DNA of 64,000 nt from the NCBI RefSeq assembly GCF_000378205.1, contig NZ_KB899409.1, positions 124,001 through 188,000 on the forward strand, given 5' to 3'. Shown here in pieces: positions 61,881 through 64,000 of the stretch; positions within the stretch are counted from its first letter, which is position 1; each line of letters starts with the position of its first letter. This DNA is from Sediminispirochaeta bajacaliforniensis DSM 16054. GTDB lineage: Bacteria; Spirochaetota; Spirochaetia; DSM-16054; Sediminispirochaetaceae. The notes under the pieces were generated by a model. That model was not told where the DNA came from. It was given only the letters and a program-made list of their open reading frames with translations, and ran no database searches. A program made the position numbers and the translations under genes.

Positions 61881-63595
61881 CACTCCTCCAAGGGGAAAAG
61901 AAAGGTGACGAGGGTTCCTCCATCCGGCGGGGATTCTATGGAAAAGCCGCCCCTATTCTGATAGAGCAGCTCCATACGTCTGCGAACATTTGCAATGCCG
62001 ACCCGATCGGATTCCTCAATAACCTGCCGTAAACGGCCGGGCTCGATCCCCGGACCATCGTCTCTGATTGTAATGATAACATGGTCGGCCGCCTTCCGGG
62101 CACAAATCGTGAGCTCCAGCGGTTTTAGTGAGCTGTCAAGGGCGTGGACCACCGCATTTTCAACAATCGGCTGCAAAATAAGCCGGGGAACGGAAAAATC
62201 GGCAAGCTCCTCCGGGATAAGGAATCGGGCATAAAGACGCTCACCGAAACGATAGTGTTGGATGGCAATATAGCTTTTGAGAATATCGATACTTTCGCGA
62301 AGAGGAACGAAAGCCCCGTCGCCACCGACGGCGGCTCGAAAAAGCCGTCCCAGGCCCGTAGTAATATCAACGATTTCGGGAACGCCACGCAACTTTGCGA
62401 TGGACTTGATGGTGCCGAGGGTATTATAGAGGAAATGCGGATTGATCTGAGCCTGCAGGGCCTTGCGTTCGGCCGCCTGAAGGGCGCGCTCCTCCTCCCG
62501 GGTACGCTCCACCAACTCGTCGAGCCGCTCCACCATGCGGTTGTAGCTGGTGACGAGAAGCCCAAGCTCATCATGGCGCTTTGTTTCGGGGAGTTTCGGG
62601 GGAACCCCTTCGGTGATCAACTCCATGGCAGCAACGACTGCATGGACAGGGGTTCCAATCTGCCTGCTGATGCGCCAGGCGGTCAGTACCACGGTGACGA
62701 TGAGGACAAGGAGTATCCAGAGACCGATTTCCCAGAGCGGCTTCAGGGCAAGGCGATACTGATCGGAGTGGACGGTCCCCAGCAAAACAAGAGAGGTATC
62801 GGCAACGGCCCTGGGAATAACCAATAGACTTCCCTCCATGATTGTTTTGCCCTCCGCAATCATGCTCCGTTCGGCCTCGCCCATAAAGGTGAGTTCGGGA
62901 AAGTGATCAAAGGTCCCGTCTCTCTCCGGACGGAAGAAATCAAAGGCCTTCAGCCGCTCCTGGTCGATGAGGATCATGGAATCAAAAACGGGTTGCGCCC
63001 CTGCCGATATCAGGGCAGAGGCAAGAACATCGACCACCACATAACCACCGGGAATATCCCGCAAAAACGAGCAGGCGACCCGTTCTCCCCGCTCGGAAAG
63101 AAAGGGATCGAGGTAGAGGTAGGTGCGATCGGGATTGGGTCTGCTCTCGGAAAAAATACCCTCCATATTTTCGTAATAGGAGAGGTCGTATCGATGGGGA
63201 AGCTGATGGGTGGAATAGGAAATCTGCCCCCCGGATCCGAGAATATGGACCGAGGTTTCGTAGAGATGGCCGCCGATCTCGGCGTAAAGGGATTGGTAAA
63301 GCTCTTTGAGCCATGCGGAGTCCCGGGCTTTTTCTTCCAGACTAAAGGCATCGAGGACAATCGGGAGCTTGGAAACCGAGTATGCGATATGACGATAGAT
63401 ATCCAGCTGATCGGCCAGGGCCGAGGCGGCGATGGCCGCCGCATCTCTACCACGCTGGCTGTTGGCTCTGAGAATGGCGCGAAGGCTGGAGGCGTAGAAG
63501 CTGATACTTGCAGCGGCAAGGGGAAGAATTCCGACGAGAAAGAACGAGATCAAAAGACGGGTGAAATAGGCCTGCCGCTTCTCCCGTCTTCTCAT
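61880..63595 (-). CDS. YesM-type sensor histidine kinase
   Basis: The 571-residue protein has an N-terminal membrane helix (LLISFFLVGILPLAAASISF), a large extracellular sensor of about 260 residues (Cache-like), a second membrane helix (LWEIGLWILLVLIVTVVLTA), a HAMP-like linker and a His_kinase domain with phospho-His in INPHFLYNTLGTIKSIAKL. The HATPase shows IRDDGPGIEPGRL and GIANVRRRMEL. YesM-type kinases sense carbohydrates outside the cell. It overlaps nagA at the 5' side by 4 bases and the regulator by one base. Confidence 0.92.
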   Translation of the reverse strand: MRRREKRQAYFTRLLISFFLVGILPLAAASISFYASSLRAILRANSQRGRDAAAIAASALADQLDIYRHIAYSVSKLPIVLDAFSLEEKARDSAWLKELYQSLYAEIGGHLYETSVHILGSGGQISYSTHQLPHRYDLSYYENMEGIFSESRPNPDRTYLYLDPFLSERGERVACSFLRDIPGGYVVVDVLASALISAGAQPVFDSMILIDQERLKAFDFFRPERDGTFDHFPELTFMGEAERSMIAEGKTIMEGSLLVIPRAVADTSLVLLGTVHSDQYRLALKPLWEIGLWILLVLIVTVVLTAWRISRQIGTPVHAVVAAMELITEGVPPKLPETKRHDELGLLVTSYNRMVERLDELVERTREEERALQAAERKALQAQINPHFLYNTLGTIKSIAKLRGVPEIVDITTGLGRLFRAAVGGDGAFVPLRESIDILKSYIAIQHYRFGERLYARFLIPEELADFSVPRLILQPIVENAVVHALDSSLKPLELTICARKAADHVIITIRDDGPGIEPGRLRQVIEESDRVGIANVRRRMELLYQNRGGFSIESPPDGGTLVTFLFPLEE

Positions 63596-64000
63596 GTGAT
63601 CTTATCCGCTTTGAACGCAAGATCCCCTCCGATGAAGGTCATCAGGGGACGAAAGTTGTGGTCAAAAACGGCGATATCGGCTTGGTAACTGGGAATGAGA
63701 AGCCCCCTGCGGGAGAAGCCGAAGATGCGGGCAGGATTACTCCCCGCCATCTGGACCGCATGCTCCAGAGGTACGCCCCATTCGGTGAGGTTGGCGATCC
63801 CCTTCAGCATGGTCAGGGAACTCCCGGCAATGGTCCCGTCCTCGAGGCGGAAAACACCGTCGATGTCGGAAATTTTCATACCGTTGGCCCTGCCCTCAGA
63901 CTTGCCGGTCCCGGCGAGGGCAAGAGCATCGGTAACAAGAACAACCTTGCTGACAGGCTTGTCGCGTAAGAGGAGTTTTATCAGTCCGGGATGGACATGA
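63592..64000 (-). CDS. nagA: N-acetylglucosamine-6-phosphate deacetylase, 5' end outside window
   Basis: The frame is open to the window edge, so only the last 135 or so residues are visible. The stretch HVHPGLIKLLLR, VTDALALAG and MAGSNPARIFGF, with the C-terminal beta sandwich GLLIPSYQADIAVFD, fits NagA of the amidohydrolase superfamily. It removes acetate from GlcNAc-6-phosphate. Its stop overlaps the sensor kinase start by 4 bases, tying amino-sugar breakdown to that kinase. The metal-binding N-terminal part lies beyond the window. Confidence 0.85.
   Translation of the reverse strand, partial: HVHPGLIKLLLRDKPVSKVVLVTDALALAGTGKSEGRANGMKISDIDGVFRLEDGTIAGSSLTMLKGIANLTEWGVPLEHAVQMAGSNPARIFGFSRRGLLIPSYQADIAVFDHNFRPLMTFIGGDLAFKADKIT

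Noticed and set aside
1-64000. tRNA, rRNA, CRISPR arrays, insertion sequences or prophage
   Set aside because: Looked for throughout; no cloverleaf genes, repeat-spacer arrays, transposase or integrase motifs were seen.

Overview
The window looks like part of a free-living, anaerobic spirochaete chromosome (Sediminispirochaeta or 'Spirochaeta' type). This rests on gene content and style: many hybrid sensor kinases, export signals of the LSLFAGG/LFANGG type on binding proteins, lipoprotein plus LysM pairs, and ABC sugar operons that lack their own ATPase. No rRNA, tRNA, CRISPR array, insertion sequence or phage gene was found, so the taxonomic call is an inference. Most genes are tightly packed, with many 1-8 base overlaps.

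Left part (1-19076): a hybrid histidine kinase cut by the window edge and a CheY-like receiver; a biotin operon birA-bioY-bioM-bioN with a BirA-type operator over the birA start; a minus-strand group (REC-GAF-kinase, XdhC/CoxI accessory protein, N-acetylglutamate synthase); a TetR regulator, thioredoxin, a methyl-accepting chemotaxis protein, a parvulin-type foldase, a small membrane protein, a lipoprotein/LysM pair, a PocR-domain sensor kinase and an IMP dehydrogenase.

Middle (19173-46638): a sugar ABC operon (binding protein, two permeases, CutC, ROK regulator, M81 metallopeptidase) with a strong promoter and a perfect 23-base palindrome next to its -10 box. Then comes the main feature, a purine/urate-type catabolic supercluster of about 19 kb. 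On the minus strand lie ygfK, ssnA, ygeY, xdhA, xdhC, xdhB, an 8-oxoguanine-deaminase-like amidohydrolase, ygfM, xdhD and ygeW. Divergent from ygfK are two fold-type II PLP enzymes, one of 487 residues and one threonine-synthase-like. Canonical ygeX (diaminopropionate ammonia-lyase) and the hydantoinase are not in the window, and the two PLP enzymes may take over the ygeX step. The ygfK/PLP intergenic region carries well-formed divergent promoters around tandem TGCAACA repeats. A PfkB kinase and class II aldolase pair follows.

Right part (46772-64000): a large unknown lipoprotein and a small secreted protein; a hybrid kinase with an unrecognised N-terminal domain, a receiver and an HPt-like end, overlapping an OmpR-type regulator; an iron/cobalamin-type ABC importer led by a methyltransferase whose mRNA leader can hide its own ribosome binding site; an RNase D-like exonuclease; a 105-base structured intergenic element; and a second sugar ABC operon (binding protein, two permeases, HAD hydrolase) facing a YesM/YesN-type two-component system and a partial nagA.

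Working together: the Mo-hydroxylase subunits, amidohydrolases, YgeY, YgeW and YgfK would oxidise, deaminate and open purines. The XdhC-type protein at 6751-7776 probably matures the molybdenum enzymes. IMP dehydrogenase stands for the opposite, biosynthetic direction. The sugar transporters probably share an ATPase encoded elsewhere.
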